From Mycobacterium sp. Z3061 (GTDB lineage: Bacteria; Actinomycetota; Actinomycetes; Mycobacteriales; Mycobacteriaceae), in assembly GCF_031583025.1 (NCBI RefSeq), contig NZ_CP134062.1, positions 3,286,001-3,350,000 on the forward strand: 64,000 nucleotides of DNA, read 5' to 3'. The first letter of the stretch is position 1. Each line of letters starts with the position of its first letter. Shown in pieces: positions 53,217 through 64,000 of the stretch. Below the pieces are notes generated by a model. The model saw only the letters and a program-made list of their open reading frames with translations. It was not told the DNA's origin and searched no databases. Made by a program: the position numbers and the translations under genes.

Positions 53217-54722
53217 ATGTCGGCGATTCCTCGCTTCGTTTCGGTATCGCTGGCAGCGACGGCCGCTGTCGGACTTATCCTTCCGATCGGCCTGGTGCCC
53301 GGCGCCGCCCCGCAGGCGCATGCGTTGCCCTGTAGCGCGCCCGAAGCGAACGTCCCACCGCCGGCGAACGCGGTGGTGACCAATCCCGGCGGCAAGGTAC
53401 TGGGCCCCATGAACAAGCGCCCCCGGGGCGCCAACGACCGCGCCCCGCTTCCGCGGCTGGGTCCATTGCAGCGCACGCAACAACCGGGACAGCGCTACTC
53501 CGCGCCGATGCAACAGCAGGCACTCGTCCCGGGCGCCAACCCCGCACCCCCGGTTCCCGCTCCACCCGCCGCGGGGCAGCAGCCCGCGGCCGGCCAGCTG
53601 GCGCCCGCTCCGGAGGGGGCCGCCGTCCCGCCACCCAACCCGGCTCCGGCACCACCGCCCGGGGCGCCGGAGGCCGACGGCGCCCTCGGCGGCTCCAACA
53701 CCTCGCTGGTCGAATGGGTGACCGGCCCGGACGGCCCGAACAAGACCCTGGAACGGTTCGGCATCTCCGGAACCGACCTCGGAATCCTCTGGGACAACGG
53801 CGATCCCGCCAATCACCAGGTACTCATGGCCTTCGGTGACACGTTCGGCTACTGCGCCGTCAAGGGTGACCAGTGGCGCTACAACGTGTTGTTCCGCAGC
53901 AACGACCAAGACCTGTCGCACGGCCTGCACGTGGCCGCCGGCGACCCCAGCAACAGATACGCCGGTTCGCCCACCCAGCAGCCGGGCTTCTCCCGCCAGG
54001 TCATCAACAGCATCAAGTACGCCAGGGAAGAAACCGGGATCATCCCGACCGCCGCCATCTCGGTCGGCAAGACCCAGTACATCAACTTCATGTCCATCAA
54101 GGACTGGGGCCGCGACGGCGAATGGTGGACGAACTACTCCGGCGTCGCGATGTCCACCGACAACGGCCAGACCTGGTCGGTGTACCCGGGCACGATCCGC
54201 GCCAACGGTCCCGACGCGGCGCGGGTTCCGTACGTCGAGGGCAACGAAAACTTCCAGATGGGGGCCTACCTGAAGGGAAGCGACGGCTACCTGTACTCGT
54301 TCGGAACCCCGAACGGGCGCGGCGGCGCCGCCCACCTGTCGCGTGTGCAGCCGCGGTTCATCCCGGACCTCACCAAATACGAGTATTGGAACGGCGATTC
54401 GAACTCCTGGGTGCCGAACAAACCGTCGGCGGCGACTCCGGTCATCCCGGGCCCGGTCGCGGAGATGTCGGCCCAGTACAACACCTACCTCAAGCAGTAC
54501 CTGGTGATGTACACCAACGGCGCCAACGACGTGGTCGCCAGGACCGCGCCCACCCCGCAGGGCCCGTACGGCCCGGAGCACCTGCTGGTGTCGAATTTCC
54601 AGATGCCGGGCGGCGTCTACGCGCCGATGATGCACCCGTGGACGACGGGCAAGGACGTGTACTTCAACCTGTCGCTGTGGTCGGCATACGACGTGATGCT
54701 GATGCACACTTCTCTGGGCTAG
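53217..54722 (+). CDS. Secreted DUF4185 (beta-propeller/sialidase-like fold) protein
   Basis: 501 residues from ATG 53217, which has GGAAAGG about 6 nt upstream. It has a clear signal peptide, MSAIPRF then hydrophobic to AHA (about 36). A Pro/Ala-rich linker (about 50-150) follows, then DUF4185 (about 160-501) with DLGILWDNGDPANHQVLMAFGDTFGY, a repeated WWTNYSG and YEYWNGDSNSWVP. DUF4185 domains resemble glycoside hydrolase propellers; M. tuberculosis homologues have been linked to envelope arabinan degradation, a possible role here. It is convergent with an SDR gene after 9 bp. Confidence 0.85.
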   Translation: MSAIPRFVSVSLAATAAVGLILPIGLVPGAAPQAHALPCSAPEANVPPPANAVVTNPGGKVLGPMNKRPRGANDRAPLPRLGPLQRTQQPGQRYSAPMQQQALVPGANPAPPVPAPPAAGQQPAAGQLAPAPEGAAVPPPNPAPAPPPGAPEADGALGGSNTSLVEWVTGPDGPNKTLERFGISGTDLGILWDNGDPANHQVLMAFGDTFGYCAVKGDQWRYNVLFRSNDQDLSHGLHVAAGDPSNRYAGSPTQQPGFSRQVINSIKYAREETGIIPTAAISVGKTQYINFMSIKDWGRDGEWWTNYSGVAMSTDNGQTWSVYPGTIRANGPDAARVPYVEGNENFQMGAYLKGSDGYLYSFGTPNGRGGAAHLSRVQPRFIPDLTKYEYWNGDSNSWVPNKPSAATPVIPGPVAEMSAQYNTYLKQYLVMYTNGANDVVARTAPTPQGPYGPEHLLVSNFQMPGGVYAPMMHPWTTGKDVYFNLSLWSAYDVMLMHTSLG

Positions 54723-54731
54723 AGCGCTCGA

Positions 54732-57207
<2,476 letters not shown>

Positions 57208-57211
57208 CGCC

Positions 57212-58615
57212 TCAGTCCTTGCCGCGTGGCGGCGGCTGCACCTCCACGCCGCTGGAGGCGTGCTCGGGCCCGGCGTCGGGGTGTTCGGCGGGAACCCGAT
57301 CGCGATATTTCGTCGCCTCGCTGGATCTGGTGTCAGGGCCCGTCGCCTTCGCGCTACGGTACGGACCGGGCTTCGGCCGCGGCTTTCCTCCGGGGAACGC
57401 CAATCGGAAGATGGTGCGGTGCACCATGAACCACTGCTTGGAAAATCGCCCGGTGTTGTAGGGCAGCTCGTAGCGCTCGCAGATGTCCTTGATCTTCGGT
57501 GCGATCTCGGAGTACCGGCTGGCCGGCATATCCGGATACAGGTGGTGTTCTACCTGATAGCCGAGGTTCCCGCTGATCACGTGAAACAGGGGGCTGCCGT
57601 CGATGTTGGCCGCACCGACCAACTGACGCAGGTACCATTCCCCGCGGGTCTCGTCCTCGACTTCTTCCTCACTGAACGTGTAGGTCTGGTCGGGGAAATG
57701 GCCGCAGAAGATGATGGCGTGCGCCCACACATTGCGGATGACATTGGCCAGCGCGTCGGCGGCCAGGGTGCGCAGATACGTGCTTTCCGCGCCGGACAGG
57801 GCTTTGTCCAAAAACGTTGCGGTGGAGCCGGTTCGGCCCCGGCCGGAAATCTTGCGAAGCCGCCGGCCGAGGCGGGACTGCGCCGGCTGCTCGAGCCGGC
57901 CGCCCGATGCGAGCTGGACGAGCGCAAAAGCGCCGGCGCTGATCAGCGGCCACCCGATGTAGTCCTTGATCACCTGCGACCGCGCCTTCACACCGATGCC
58001 TTTCAGGTCCTTGCGGACCTCTGACCAGGGCTTCTCGCCCGCCCGGATGGCGTCGATGTCCATGTCGTGCACGGCCACGCCCCACTCGAACAGCACGGTG
58101 AGCAGTGCGTTGTAGAAAAATTGCCCCAGGTACCGCGGGTGCCAGGTCTGGTTCGGGTCGATCCGCATGATCTCGTAGCCGAGGTCTTTGTCTTTTCCGC
58201 GGATGTTCGTATAGGTGTGATGAATAAAATTGTGCGAGTGTCGCCACGACTCGGCGGTTGAGGCGGTGTCCCAATCCCACTTCGAGGAATGAATATCGGG
58301 ATCGTTCATCCAGTCCCACTGACCGTGCATCACATTGTGGCCGATCTCCATGTTTTCCAGGATCTTGGCCATACCCAGACACGCGGTACCCAGGACCCAT
58401 GAGGTCCTCGATCGAGAGGCGAGCAGCAGCACCCGGCCGACGACCACGATCTGCCGCTGCGCCGAAATGACCGCTTTGATGTAGTGGCGGTCCCGCTCGC
58501 CGAGATCGGCGAACACCTCGTCGTGAATGGCGTCGAGTTCTTTTCCGATTTTCTCCCGTTCCCGCTCGCCCAAGTGGGCGAACGGGCTTTCCGGGCGCTG
58601 CATGGTAGAAGTCAT
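57212..58615 (-). CDS. desA3: Membrane fatty acyl desaturase DesA3-type
   Basis: 467 residues from ATG 58615 (GGAAGGAAAGC just upstream). Three histidine boxes for the di-iron site are present: GHNVMHG (His93, His97), HSHNFIHH (126-133) and QVEHHLYP. Four hydrophobic segments place it in the inner membrane, and the long polar C-terminal tail is Pro-rich. M. tuberculosis DesA3 (Rv3229c) makes oleoyl-CoA from stearoyl-CoA with the Rv3230c reductase. That partner is encoded just upstream (14-bp gap), so the same electron chain is expected here. Confidence 0.93.
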   Translation of the reverse strand: MTSTMQRPESPFAHLGEREREKIGKELDAIHDEVFADLGERDRHYIKAVISAQRQIVVVGRVLLLASRSRTSWVLGTACLGMAKILENMEIGHNVMHGQWDWMNDPDIHSSKWDWDTASTAESWRHSHNFIHHTYTNIRGKDKDLGYEIMRIDPNQTWHPRYLGQFFYNALLTVLFEWGVAVHDMDIDAIRAGEKPWSEVRKDLKGIGVKARSQVIKDYIGWPLISAGAFALVQLASGGRLEQPAQSRLGRRLRKISGRGRTGSTATFLDKALSGAESTYLRTLAADALANVIRNVWAHAIIFCGHFPDQTYTFSEEEVEDETRGEWYLRQLVGAANIDGSPLFHVISGNLGYQVEHHLYPDMPASRYSEIAPKIKDICERYELPYNTGRFSKQWFMVHRTIFRLAFPGGKPRPKPGPYRSAKATGPDTRSSEATKYRDRVPAEHPDAGPEHASSGVEVQPPPRGKD

Positions 58616-58629
58616 TGCTTTCCTTCCGA

Positions 58630-59727
58630 TCAAAGCTCTAGTTCGACGTCGCCTTCGGCGGCGTTGATGCAGATCCGGACCTCTTGTCCAGTGGGCTCGG
58701 TCACGTCCCCGGAGCGCAAATCGCGGAGCTTGCCGGATTTGAGCGTCCCCGTGCAGGTGTGGCAGATGCCGATCCGGCACCCGAACGCGAGTTCCAGCCC
58801 GGCGTTCTCGCCTGCCTCCAGAATCGATGTGCCACCGTCACATTCGGCGGTCTTGTCACTCTTGAGGAAGCGGACTTCGCCGCCCTCGCCGTCCCCGGCG
58901 TCACCACCGATCTTCGGCTGAAACCGTTCATAGTGCAGACGATCGGGGTCGCCATTGTTCTCCCAATGCTCGATCAGCGCGTCGAGCATTTCCTCTGGTC
59001 CCGAGCAGAACGCTTCACGATCACGCCAATCCGGACACACTTCGTCGAGATCGCTCGGCTTGAGCCGGCCGCGATCTCCCGTGAGGCGCAGGTCCAGCTT
59101 CATTCCCTCGTGACGTTTATCCAGTCCTTCGAGGACATCCAAGAACATGACCTGCTCGCGGGTACGAGCCGAGTGAATGTGCAGGACGTCTCGCATCTCG
59201 TTGCGACGATCGAGACTGCGCAGCATGCTCATGATCGGGGTGATGCCACTGCCGGCGCTGATGAACAGCATTTTGTCGGGCAACGGCTCCGGCAGGGTGA
59301 ATACGCCTTCGATCTCGCCGAGCCGGACCAATTCCCCGGGCTGGATTTTCTCGACCAGGTACGGCGAGACGACGCCGCTGTCGACTTTTTTGGGCGTCAC
59401 GCTGATCAGGCCGTCCGCGGGTTCCGGGTCCGAGGTCAGTGAGTAGGCGCGCCAGTGATACACACCGTCGATCACCAGTCCCAGTCGCACGTACTGCCCA
59501 GGCTTGTGACCCGGCCACTCATAACCGGGGCGAATCAGGACACTCGATGCTTCCGATCCCTGCGCCTCGACCCGCTCGACCTTCCCTCGGAGCTCTTTGG
59601 TGGTCCAGAGCGGGTTGATCATCTCGAGGTAGTCGTCGGGTTCCAACGGCTTGAACAGATTTCGTATAGCGCGCAGAAAGAGTCTGCGGCCGCGTGGGAC
59701 CTGAGGCTGAGCGCCGCGTTCTGCCAT
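58630..59727 (-). CDS. Ferredoxin reductase-type electron donor for the acyl desaturase (Rv3230c-like)
   Basis: 365 residues from ATG 59727. Order: FAD-binding domain with RAYSLTS, NADP-binding SAGSGITPIMS, then a C-terminal plant-type 2Fe-2S domain with Cys-x4-Cys-x2-Cys in CRIGICHTC and a last Cys in RICINAAEG. It passes electrons from NADPH to the desaturase encoded downstream in the same transcript. ATG 59727 is chosen because TACTCT lies exactly 6 nt upstream (leaderless); GTG 59742 would overlap that promoter. Confidence 0.93.
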   Translation of the reverse strand: MAERGAQPQVPRGRRLFLRAIRNLFKPLEPDDYLEMINPLWTTKELRGKVERVEAQGSEASSVLIRPGYEWPGHKPGQYVRLGLVIDGVYHWRAYSLTSDPEPADGLISVTPKKVDSGVVSPYLVEKIQPGELVRLGEIEGVFTLPEPLPDKMLFISAGSGITPIMSMLRSLDRRNEMRDVLHIHSARTREQVMFLDVLEGLDKRHEGMKLDLRLTGDRGRLKPSDLDEVCPDWRDREAFCSGPEEMLDALIEHWENNGDPDRLHYERFQPKIGGDAGDGEGGEVRFLKSDKTAECDGGTSILEAGENAGLELAFGCRIGICHTCTGTLKSGKLRDLRSGDVTEPTGQEVRICINAAEGDVELEL

Positions 59728-59733
59728 GGGCTG

Positions 59734-59739
59734 AGAGTA
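59734..59739 (-). promoter_or_regulatory. -10 element (TACTCT) of the leaderless reductase-desA3 transcript
   Basis: TANNNT on the minus strand, 6 nt before ATG 59727. Confidence 0.5.
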
Positions 59740-59754
59740 CACAGTTGTACACTC
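59735..59754 (-). promoter_or_regulatory. Palindromic operator candidate over the desaturase operon -10
   Basis: GAGTGTACAACTGTGTACTC on the minus strand is an inverted repeat with 9-bp arms (7 of 9 paired) and a 2-bp centre. It overlaps the -10 TACTCT, so a bound dimer would block RNA polymerase. The form and place fit a TetR-type lipid-responsive repressor, as known for DesT at the related Pseudomonas desCB genes; the protein is not in this window. The rest of the region to 59999 holds only the SDR ribosome site. Confidence 0.45.
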
Positions 59755-59999
59755 AAATAAACGTTGTGCACAGAAATATCCGGTTAATGGCCTGATTACC
59801 GTTAGGGTTCAACCTGCGGGGATGGAAAACGAATGTTCACTGAGTGCAGGCTGACGGGCGCGCAGAGCCCGCGTCTGCTGTGAGCGGGATTACCTGATCC
59901 GGGACGTTTAAACTTGCCGGCGCAATGAAGTGTGATCCGAGGGACGCCGCTTCCGCGTGTCGCGTCGTGAGATCTGGATCCGGCGGCTAGGAGTAGCGA

Positions 60000-60839
60000 A
60001 TGCGTACGAGGAACCCGATCGGGCTCGAGCATGCCGCGGTGGCGATCACCGGCGGTGCCCGTGGCATCGGGCTGGCCACCGCAGAAGCGTTTGCCCGCGC
60101 CGGGTCGCGCGTCTTCATCGGTGACCTCGACGCCGACCTGGCCGCCGCGGCCGCCGCCGGGATCGGAGGGCACGGTCTGGGACTGGACGTGCGGTCCCGG
60201 GAGTCCTTCGCCGCGTTCCTCGATGCGGTCGATGAAGCAGGCGCCCCGCTGGCGGTATTGGTGAACAACGCGGGCATCATGCCCGCAGGGCGATTCGCCG
60301 ACGAGGACGACGCGATCACCGACGCAATCCTCGACATCAACACCAGGGGAGTCCTGACCGGCACCAAGCTGGCGCTACCCGGCATGCTCGCCCGGGGCAC
60401 CGGTCATATCGTCAACGTCAGCTCGTATCTGGGCAAGGTGCCCGCAGCCGGACTGGCGACCTACTGCGCGAGCAAGTATGCGGTCGTCGGATTCAGCGAA
60501 GCCTTGCGCGACGAGCTCGCCGGGTCCGGAGTGACGGTCTCGGTCGTCCTGCCCTGTGTCGTGCGCACCGAACTGACCGCGGGAGTCAGGCTCGGTGGAG
60601 TGCTGCCTACCGTCAACCCCGAAGACATTGCGGATGCCGTGGTGACGGCGTGCGCCCACCGTCGCGCCGTCGTCGCGGTGCCGGCATGGATGCGGGCCTA
60701 TGAGGCCACCGCCGCCGCGCTGCCGGACCGCCTGGTTGCCGCCGTTCGTGGCCGTCTCACCCGCAACCGGGTGTTGCGGACGCTGGATACGGTCGCGCGT
60801 GCCGGCTACGACGGCCGGGTGCGCGACACCACCCGCTAG
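60000..60839 (+). CDS. SDR-family oxidoreductase
   Basis: 279 residues from ATG 60000, with TAGGAGTAG just upstream. TGGARGIG (about 18-25), NNAGIMP, NVSSYLG (catalytic Ser) and YCASKYA (Tyr-x3-Lys) are all intact. The C-terminal basic helix (VAAVRGRLTRNRVLRTL) is of the kind seen in mycobacterial lipid-related SDRs. The substrate is unknown. It stands alone, divergent from the desaturase operon. Confidence 0.9.
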   Translation: MRTRNPIGLEHAAVAITGGARGIGLATAEAFARAGSRVFIGDLDADLAAAAAAGIGGHGLGLDVRSRESFAAFLDAVDEAGAPLAVLVNNAGIMPAGRFADEDDAITDAILDINTRGVLTGTKLALPGMLARGTGHIVNVSSYLGKVPAAGLATYCASKYAVVGFSEALRDELAGSGVTVSVVLPCVVRTELTAGVRLGGVLPTVNPEDIADAVVTACAHRRAVVAVPAWMRAYEATAAALPDRLVAAVRGRLTRNRVLRTLDTVARAGYDGRVRDTTR

Positions 60840-60877
60840 AGGTCATCAACCATTCTGCGGTGCAACAGCTTTCAGGA

Positions 60878-60902
60878 GTTACTGTACGCCCCAGGTTACT
60901 GT
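60878..60902 (+). repeat. Direct repeat GTTACTGT upstream of the type III PKS
   Basis: GTTACTGT occurs at 60878-60885 and 60895-60902, 17 bp apart, within the 176-bp region 60840-61015. A related CAGGTAAC lies at about 60963. It may be a regulatory site for the PKS gene. No clear -10 is seen. Confidence 0.25.
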
Positions 60903-61015
60903 GAATGCCCTCGGAGAAGCCTGCCAATCTGGTGTGCACCGGCAGATAGCCGAAATGTGTTCCAGGTAACCGCAATTCGATGAACTAATCGGCCATTCGT
61001 GGCCGTGCCCTAGCT

Positions 61016-62122
61016 ATGACCGTAACAACGTATTCCGGGTCGGCTCATCATGCCGGCCGACACCATGACGACTCACCCCGAATCGCCGGTACCGCAGTGG
61101 CTTTCCCGCCGCACCGGCACAATCAGGAGGAAGTCGCACGCGAACTCACCCGGGTGACCGGGCCGGAGTTCATGCGCTTTGCCCGCACGGCCGGAGTCGA
61201 CGAACGAAACCTGGCCCTGCCGCTGTCGCGGTACCCGGAGCTCAGCGGTTTCACCGAAGCCAACAATGCCTACATCGAGGTAGCCACCGAAATCGGTGAG
61301 CGAGCGATACTTTCGGCCCTGGCTACAGCAGATATCGAACCACGCGAGGTGGATGCCATCATCGTTGTCTCCAGTACCGGGATGGCGGTGCCGACACTGG
61401 ACGCGCGACTGATCCCGCGGGTGGGACTGCGCCCCGATGTCAAACGAATCCCGTTGTTCGGGCTGGGCTGCGTGGCGGGTGCTGCGGGAATGGCCCGCTT
61501 GCATGACTATCTCCGCGGGTTTCCCGGCGACGTGGCGGTGCTGCTGTCGGTGGAGCTGTGTTCACTGACGCTGCAGCGTGACGACGTCTCCATCCCGGCG
61601 CTGATCGGGGTGTGCTTGTTCGGAGACGGCGCCGCGGCTGTCGTAGCCACCGGAGCTGGTCGTAGTCTCCTTGGCGACAGCATGATTCGCGATCCGCGGA
61701 TCTTGGCGACGCGCAGCCGGGTGATTCCGGACACCATCGGCGTGATGGGTTGGGATATCACCTCCAACGGATTTGGGCTGGTGATGGGCCGGGAGGTCCC
61801 GCAAATGGCCGACAACTACCTGCGTGGCGAGGTTGACGACTTCCTCACCGAGAACGGTTTGTCGATCGACGACATCTCGGAATGGGTGTGCCATCCCGGC
61901 GGCCCCAAAGTGCTCGACTCCATCGAGAAAGCACTGGGGCTACCTCCGGAGGCGGTAGGGCACAGCCGCGACTCCATGCGCGAGAACGGGAACATCTCCT
62001 CGGCGTCGGTTCTCGACGTCCTGTGCCGGACGGTTGCCGACCCGCCATCCGCGGGTTCCTACGGAGTGATGATGGCGATGGGGCCCGGTTTCAGCTTCGA
62101 ACTGCTGCTACTGAGCTGGTGA
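61016..62122 (+). CDS. Type III polyketide synthase (alkylpyrone/alkylresorcinol type)
   Basis: 368 residues with the full chalcone-synthase-like triad: Cys152 in GLGCVAGA, His293 in CHPGG and Asn326 in ENGNISS. It resembles mycobacterial Pks10/Pks18-type enzymes, which extend long-chain acyl-CoA with malonyl-CoA to pyrones or resorcinols. The starter is not readable. The next gene, an ICMT-family methyltransferase, overlaps its stop (GTGA), as in Streptomyces griseus SrsA-SrsB, so the product is probably O-methylated. No Shine-Dalgarno is obvious before ATG 61016. Confidence 0.92.
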   Translation: MTVTTYSGSAHHAGRHHDDSPRIAGTAVAFPPHRHNQEEVARELTRVTGPEFMRFARTAGVDERNLALPLSRYPELSGFTEANNAYIEVATEIGERAILSALATADIEPREVDAIIVVSSTGMAVPTLDARLIPRVGLRPDVKRIPLFGLGCVAGAAGMARLHDYLRGFPGDVAVLLSVELCSLTLQRDDVSIPALIGVCLFGDGAAAVVATGAGRSLLGDSMIRDPRILATRSRVIPDTIGVMGWDITSNGFGLVMGREVPQMADNYLRGEVDDFLTENGLSIDDISEWVCHPGGPKVLDSIEKALGLPPEAVGHSRDSMRENGNISSASVLDVLCRTVADPPSAGSYGVMMAMGPGFSFELLLLSW

Positions 62123-62631
62123 GCGATATGTATTACTTCTGCTTCGTCGGTGCCGTGGGTGTGGAACGTATTGTCGAACTGGTCGTTGCCCGGCGCAACG
62201 CCGCATGGTCAATTGGTCAGGGCGGCAAAGAGTTCGGTCAGGGTCACTACCCGGTGATGGTTGGCATGCACACGCTCATCCTCATTGCCTGCGTCACCGA
62301 AGTCGGGGCCCTGCACCGGCCGTTCATACCCTGGCTGGGCTGGCCGATGGTCGCGATCGTGCTGCTCAGCACCATTGTTCGCTGGCGGTGCGTCACCGTG
62401 CTCGGCAAACGTTGGAACCCAAGGCTTATCGTGATTCCGGGGGCCGCACTGGTCACCGGTGGACCGTACCGCTGGCTTCGCCATCCCAACTACGCCGCGG
62501 TTGCCGCGGAAGTCGCCGCGCTGCCCCTGGTGCACACGGCGTGGTTGACTGCGATCGCGTTCAGCATCGCCAACGCCTTGGTGCTCACTGTCCGAATCCG
62601 CGCGGAGAACGCCGTGTTGGGCTATGCCTGA
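62119..62631 (+). CDS. ICMT-family (isoprenylcysteine carboxyl methyltransferase-like) membrane methyltransferase
   Basis: 170 residues from GTG 62119, overlapping the PKS stop by 4 bp. Four to five hydrophobic segments and the family's C-terminal SAM-binding region GPYRWLRHPNYAAVAAE are present. The likely partner is the upstream type III PKS; SrsB of S. griseus, from the same family, methylates an alkylresorcinol. The pair suggests a methylated phenolic or pyrone lipid. ATG 62128 is another possible start. Confidence 0.88.
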   Translation: MSDMYYFCFVGAVGVERIVELVVARRNAAWSIGQGGKEFGQGHYPVMVGMHTLILIACVTEVGALHRPFIPWLGWPMVAIVLLSTIVRWRCVTVLGKRWNPRLIVIPGAALVTGGPYRWLRHPNYAAVAAEVAALPLVHTAWLTAIAFSIANALVLTVRIRAENAVLGYA

Positions 62632-62745
62632 CCGCAGCCAGTCCTCGCCGCGCGCCGCAGGTCGCCTGGTTGAGCTCGTCAAATCCCTCGAGTAGTGACA
62701 AGGTGAAGGTATGACGCCTCCGCCGCGACCCTCGTTCGGCTAAAT

Positions 62746-63453
62746 GTGGCGATCTACGAGGAACTCCTCGCGGCCGTCGACGGTCGCCACGGGGTAGATG
62801 CCGCCGACCGGCTCTGTGAAGCATGCGTGGATCTCCTCGATGTCGATGCAGCGGCGATATCGCTCGTCTTCGACGGTGCGAGCAGCGCAACTCTGGGGTC
62901 CAGTGGAAAGCAGGCTCGCATCTACGACGAACTGCAGTTCACCCTCGGCGAGGGGCCGTGCCTGGAATCGGTGGCGCGACGTTCGCCCGTTCTGGTTCTC
63001 GATCTCGCCGACCCCGAGGAGTCTCGCTGGCCTGCGTACGGCCCTGCCATGCTGGCTCACCAGATCAGGGGCGTATATGCGCTACCCGTCGTCGTGGCCG
63101 GCGAATTTATCGGCGCTCTTGATCTTTTCCGGATGCGGCCCGGTCAACTGATGAGCGAGGACTTGACCGGCGCAACGGCCGCTGCCGAGATTGCCGGCGT
63201 CCCCGTTCTAGACCTTCTCGACAGCGATATGCGGGCCAGCGTGGCCGACCCGACCAGCGATGCGTGGGCCGAATTGAACACCCTGAGTCGTGCAGAGGTC
63301 AGCCAGGCGACCGGCATGCTCGTGGCCCAGTTGCAAATCGAGCCCGCCGAAGCGCTGGTGCGGCTACGGGCCCACGCTTACGCCACCGGACGTAGCGCTA
63401 CCGACGTCGCCCGCGACATCCTTGAGCGCCGATTGAAGCTCGAGGCGGACTGA
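62746..63453 (+). CDS. GAF-ANTAR domain RNA-binding regulator
   Basis: 235 residues. The N-terminal GAF domain (about 15-150) has CEACVDLLDVDAAAISLVFDG, FTLGEGPCLE and GALDLFR. The C-terminal ANTAR part (about 165-235) has the L..A...I/V.QATGMLVAQL...A...LR.HA pattern, seen in RAEVSQATGMLVAQLQIEPAEALVRLRAHAY. ANTAR proteins bind RNA hairpins and relieve transcription termination. The signal for the GAF domain is unknown. GTG 62746 is the start; no clear ribosome site was seen, so a nearby alternative is possible. Confidence 0.85.
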   Translation: MAIYEELLAAVDGRHGVDAADRLCEACVDLLDVDAAAISLVFDGASSATLGSSGKQARIYDELQFTLGEGPCLESVARRSPVLVLDLADPEESRWPAYGPAMLAHQIRGVYALPVVVAGEFIGALDLFRMRPGQLMSEDLTGATAAAEIAGVPVLDLLDSDMRASVADPTSDAWAELNTLSRAEVSQATGMLVAQLQIEPAEALVRLRAHAYATGRSATDVARDILERRLKLEAD

Positions 63454-63493
63454 TGCGGGAGCGGCTGGGAAGACTTCTCCGAAGGAGGCAATC

Positions 63494-64000
63494 ATGACTG
63501 ATACGCCCCGAGAGACAGGCGTTCTGGACGCTGTCGTCTCGCTCGTCGACAGTCTGCTCGACGACTTCGACATCGTCGATCTCTTGACCGGTCTCACCGA
63601 ACGCTGTGCCGAGTTGCTCGACATCGAGGCGGCGGGCATCCTGCTCGCTGACCCCCTGAATCAGCTCCACCTGCTGGCAGCCACCTCGGAGCAGGCCCGT
63701 GAACTCGAACTTTTCCAGCTGCTGGCCGACGATGGACCATGTCTTGATTGCTACGCCACCGGCCGACGGGTGTCGGTAGCCGACCTCCGCAACGAGAGCG
63801 ACCGCTGGCCGCGGTTCGTTCCCGCCGCGATCGGGGCCGGCTTCGCCTCGGTGCATGCGGTCCCGATGCGAGCTGCCGGAAGAGTCCTGGGCGCGCTCGG
63901 CTTGTTCGGCGCCCGCCCCGGGGAGCTCACCGAGGCCGACCTGCTCGTCGGTCAGGCCCTGACGCACGTTGCGTGTGTCGCGATACTCCAGGATCACCCA
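63494..64000 (+). CDS. GAF-domain regulator, 3' end outside the window
   Basis: The visible 169 residues start at ATG 63494 behind a strong GAAGGAGG site (about 6 nt). They form a GAF domain: LLTGLTERCAELLDIEAAGILLAD, LLADDGPCLDCY, VHAVPMRAAGRVLGALGLF. The frame is open at the edge, so the C-terminal part, perhaps another ANTAR domain, is not seen. It lies 40 bp downstream of the first GAF-ANTAR gene and resembles it in the GAF motifs, so the two look like a duplicated pair in one operon. Confidence 0.85.
   Translation, partial: MTDTPRETGVLDAVVSLVDSLLDDFDIVDLLTGLTERCAELLDIEAAGILLADPLNQLHLLAATSEQARELELFQLLADDGPCLDCYATGRRVSVADLRNESDRWPRFVPAAIGAGFASVHAVPMRAAGRVLGALGLFGARPGELTEADLLVGQALTHVACVAILQDHP

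Overview
The window is high-GC actinobacterial chromosome, and its gene content points to a mycobacterium, probably a rapid-growing Mycolicibacterium-type species. The markers are a PPE protein, PknE with its DsbA-like sensor domain, GabD2, a DesA3-type desaturase with its reductase, a WS/DGAT acyltransferase, an F420-dependent LLM oxidoreductase and an IdeR-box-like site. No tRNA, rRNA, insertion sequence, integrase or CRISPR array was seen.

Layout. 1-4635: the 3' end of a large ATPase/TPR regulator (it starts outside the window), then a secreted M15-like protein, gabD2 and an LLM oxidoreductase, these three on the minus strand. 4636-32647: a nonribosomal peptide locus on the plus strand: promoter region, MbtH-like protein, a 7110-residue five-module NRPS, an ABC exporter, an MMPL/RND transporter and a membrane Ser/Thr kinase. 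32666-36710: minus-strand PNPOx-like protein, VIT-family protein, APC permease and WS/DGAT. 36879-39056: type III glutamine synthetase. 39115-45529: a PPE gene facing pknE across an IdeR-box-like site, then an SRPBCC protein and Tex. 45587-52925: acyltransferase-3 membrane protein; a minus-strand trio of DUF1295 protein, FAD oxidoreductase and NTF2-like protein; DUF4235 protein; PknH_C-type lipoprotein; glgX. 53217-59727: secreted DUF4185 protein, SDR, arylsulfatase, desA3 and its ferredoxin-reductase partner. 60000-64000: SDR, type III PKS with a coupled ICMT-type methyltransferase, and two GAF-domain proteins (the last cut by the window edge).

Main result. The NRPS has the order T-(C-A-T)-(C-A-T-E)-(C-A-nMT-T-E)-(C-A-T)-(C-A-T-R). 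It should make a five-residue (or starter plus five) peptide with two D residues, one N-methylated residue and reductive release as an aldehyde or alcohol. Pocket residues read by eye suggest Thr at modules 1 and 4 and a basic residue at module 5. The operon promoter and the kinase promoter share a 60-bp element (47/60 identical, no gaps) with four heptamers (GCAAGAA type) spaced exactly 11 bp, the last one 8 bp from a -10-like hexamer. This is the arrangement described for SARP-family activators. The truncated gene at the left edge looks like the C-terminal half of such a regulator. A working model is regulator, peptide assembly line, two exporters and sensor kinase forming one regulon. The link is inferred from sequence only.
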